A stretch of DNA of 64,000 bases from Pseudomonas akapageensis (GTDB lineage: Bacteria > Pseudomonadota > Gammaproteobacteria > Pseudomonadales > Pseudomonadaceae), in NCBI RefSeq assembly GCF_011355085.1, contig NZ_VXCP01000006.1:1-64000 (forward strand), written 5' to 3'. The notes under the pieces are model-generated. The model made no database searches. It was not told the DNA's origin and saw only the letters and a program-made list of their open reading frames with translations. Position 1 is the first letter of the stretch. Each line of letters begins with the position of its first letter. The position numbers and the translations under genes were made by a program. This document shows positions 62,513 through 64,000 of this stretch, one piece after another.

Positions 62513-63868
62513 TCATGACCGACGAGCTGAAAGCGGCACCGCGCTGGCGCCGGGTTCACCGTCAGTGTCGCCAACACCGTGAAGGGATATTTTCGAGGTT
62601 TCCGGCAGAGCCAGGCCGCCCGCCAGCGCCAGCAGCGCGATCGCCATCAGATAGAAGGCCGGCGACAGATTGCTGCCGGTCCGGGTGATCAACCAGGTGG
62701 CCATCAGGGGGGCCGTACCGCCAAAGATCGTATAGGCCAAGTTGTAGGTGATGGCCGACGCGGTATAGCGCGTGCGGGTCGGGAAGGTTTCGGACAACAG
62801 CGCCGCAGTGACCACGCCGCAGAGCACCGCGCCGATCGCCAATAGCAACACGCCGATGATCGAGGCCACGAACGAGCCGGAACTGGCCATCAGGAACGCC
62901 GGGTACACCACCAGGATCAGCAACGTACAGGCCGAAACCACAGTCACCCGACGCCCGACCTTGTCTGAAAAGGCACCGGCCAGCGGGCAGAACGCTGCGG
63001 CAAACACCAGGGCAATCACCGAAATCAGCAGCGCGGTCGCACGACTCAAGCCGCCGGCAACCTGCAGGTAGGTGGCGAAATAGGTGGTGAACATATAGAA
63101 GGACAGGGCGGTCAGGGACACGAACGCCCCCAGGCAGCAGATCGCCGCACCATGGTTGCTCAGGGTTTCGCGCAGCGGCGAATGGGCGACGGCATCGTCC
63201 TTGGCAACCGCCTTGAATGCAGGCGTCTCATCCAGCCGCCAGCGCAAATAGAGGCCGACAATACCCAACGGCGCGGCCACCAGGAACGGCACGCGCCAAC
63301 CCCAGCTGCTCATCGCCTCGCTCGTCAGCGATGCTTCCAGCGCATAGGCCACCACCGCTGCACAGGCGAACGCGGAAAAGGTCGAGACCGGTACGAAACT
63401 GCCATACCAGGCGCGTTGTGTACGCGGGGCATGTTCCATCAGATAGGCGCAGGCCCCGGCGTACTCACCCCCGGCGGAAAAGCCCTGGGCGCAGCGTATG
63501 AGTGTCAGCAACACGGGCGCCATGACGCCGATGGCCGCATAGGTCGGCAGCAGTCCGATCAAGGTCGTGGCACCTGCCATCAGCAAAATGGTCGTGGCCA
63601 GGGCTTTCTTGCGCCCGATCCGGTCGCCGAGCATGCCAAAGAAGATCCCGCCAAGCGGCCGGAAGGCGAAGGCCACGGCAAACACCGCGAAGGTTTTCAA
63701 CAAACCGGCGCTGGGGTCGTCGCTGGGGAAGAACTGCAGGGCGATGGTGGTGGCGAGAAAACCGTATACGGCAAAATCGAACCATTCGACAAAGTTGCCG
63801 ATGGCCGCCGCGCAGATGACTCTTTTCAAAGTGGCGGGATCGACCCGCTGCATGTCCGTGGTTGCCAT
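62513..63868 (-). CDS. MHS-family major facilitator transporter
   Basis: 451 residues, twelve transmembrane helices. AAAIGNFVEWFDFAVYGFLA at TM1 and the DRIGRKKAL loop between TM2 and TM3 identify the metabolite:H+ symporter group (ProP, KgtP, ShiA relatives). RCAQGFSAGGEYAGACAYLM fits TM4-TM5. It probably imports an organic acid or osmolyte with protons. Monocistronic. Substrate not predictable from sequence alone. Confidence 0.92.
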   Translation of the reverse strand: MATTDMQRVDPATLKRVICAAAIGNFVEWFDFAVYGFLATTIALQFFPSDDPSAGLLKTFAVFAVAFAFRPLGGIFFGMLGDRIGRKKALATTILLMAGATTLIGLLPTYAAIGVMAPVLLTLIRCAQGFSAGGEYAGACAYLMEHAPRTQRAWYGSFVPVSTFSAFACAAVVAYALEASLTSEAMSSWGWRVPFLVAAPLGIVGLYLRWRLDETPAFKAVAKDDAVAHSPLRETLSNHGAAICCLGAFVSLTALSFYMFTTYFATYLQVAGGLSRATALLISVIALVFAAAFCPLAGAFSDKVGRRVTVVSACTLLILVVYPAFLMASSGSFVASIIGVLLLAIGAVLCGVVTAALLSETFPTRTRYTASAITYNLAYTIFGGTAPLMATWLITRTGSNLSPAFYLMAIALLALAGGLALPETSKISLHGVGDTDGEPGASAVPLSARRS

Positions 63869-63973
63869 ACCGACTTCTCCTTGCGCGTGATCGATAGTCG
63901 ATTATCGGCAGGGCGGGCAGGTGAAGTAGCCGGAAAGCGGCGTTCACGTAGTCAGGGGCGAACAGAAAGGGCT

Positions 63974-64000
63974 TCATCGCTGGCAAGCCAGCTCCCACAG
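63974..64000. repeat. REP unit truncated by the window end
   Basis: CATCGCTGGCAAGCCAGCTCCCACAG is the same REP type as the arms of the REPIN at 47774-47877, in inverse orientation relative to its left arm. The partner unit, if any, lies outside the window. Confidence 0.7.

Noticed and set aside
1-64000. Prophage, integrative element or att sites around the EPS locus
   Set aside because: No integrase, phage structural gene, tRNA or flanking direct repeat is visible; transfer is suggested only by composition.

Overview
The window looks like a chromosomal segment of a fluorescent-group Pseudomonas. This rests on GC-rich coding sequence, a VgrG-linked type VI lipase module, an HAE1 RND efflux pair, fluorescens-type REP/REPIN repeats (about 12.1, 47.8, 55.0 and 64.0 kb) and LexA-type operators. 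The species is an inference, because no rRNA or tRNA gene is present.

Left flank (1-15 kb). A 5'-truncated vgrG is translationally coupled to a phospholipase-D-type effector (Tle5 class) and a lipoprotein that is probably its immunity partner. Next is a second-lineage leucyl-tRNA synthetase that resembles betaproteobacterial enzymes and is interrupted by a single in-frame amber codon. Convergent to it is a two-gene RND pump without an outer-membrane factor. Then come a protein with a DUF1173-like motif, a VOC protein behind a perfect LexA-type palindrome, and a ChbG/HpnK deacetylase.

Central region (15.2-45.4 kb). A large exopolysaccharide locus runs mostly rightward. It starts with a secreted VPLPA-CTERM protein behind a sigma70-like promoter, followed by Wza-like export protein, outer-membrane barrel, Wzz-like chain-length protein and a CpsD-type tyrosine kinase. 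A leftward insert carries a phosphoethanolamine transferase, GalE, and a Wzy-like polymerase coupled to a secreted glycosidase. Rightward genes resume with a flippase, a 64-residue Tat-signal protein coupled to a GMC oxidoreductase, two acyltransferases, several glycosyltransferases, a VirK/DUF535 protein, a WecG-type transferase, a PrsT-like TPR lipoprotein and the priming phosphotransferase. A leftward GT61/FemAB-like pair closes the locus. The combination of VPLPA-CTERM signal, PrsT-like lipoprotein and FemAB-like protein is that of an exosortase-associated EPS locus, but no exosortase is encoded in the window.

Right flank (45.7-64 kb). Topoisomerase III sits behind a second LexA-like box, followed by VOC and YCII proteins. 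A PAP2 phosphatase and an Ais-like lipoprotein phosphatase diverge from a two-component system, which suggests envelope or lipid A remodelling. A 150-bp inverted-repeat element separates this from a GST / Cys-rich regulator / exported-protein operon. A periplasmic molybdenum hydroxylase operon (Mo subunit, 2Fe-2S subunit, triheme cytochrome c, XdhC) follows, with a palindromic operator-like site upstream. The window ends with an orphan sensor kinase, an MHS-family transporter and a partial REP.
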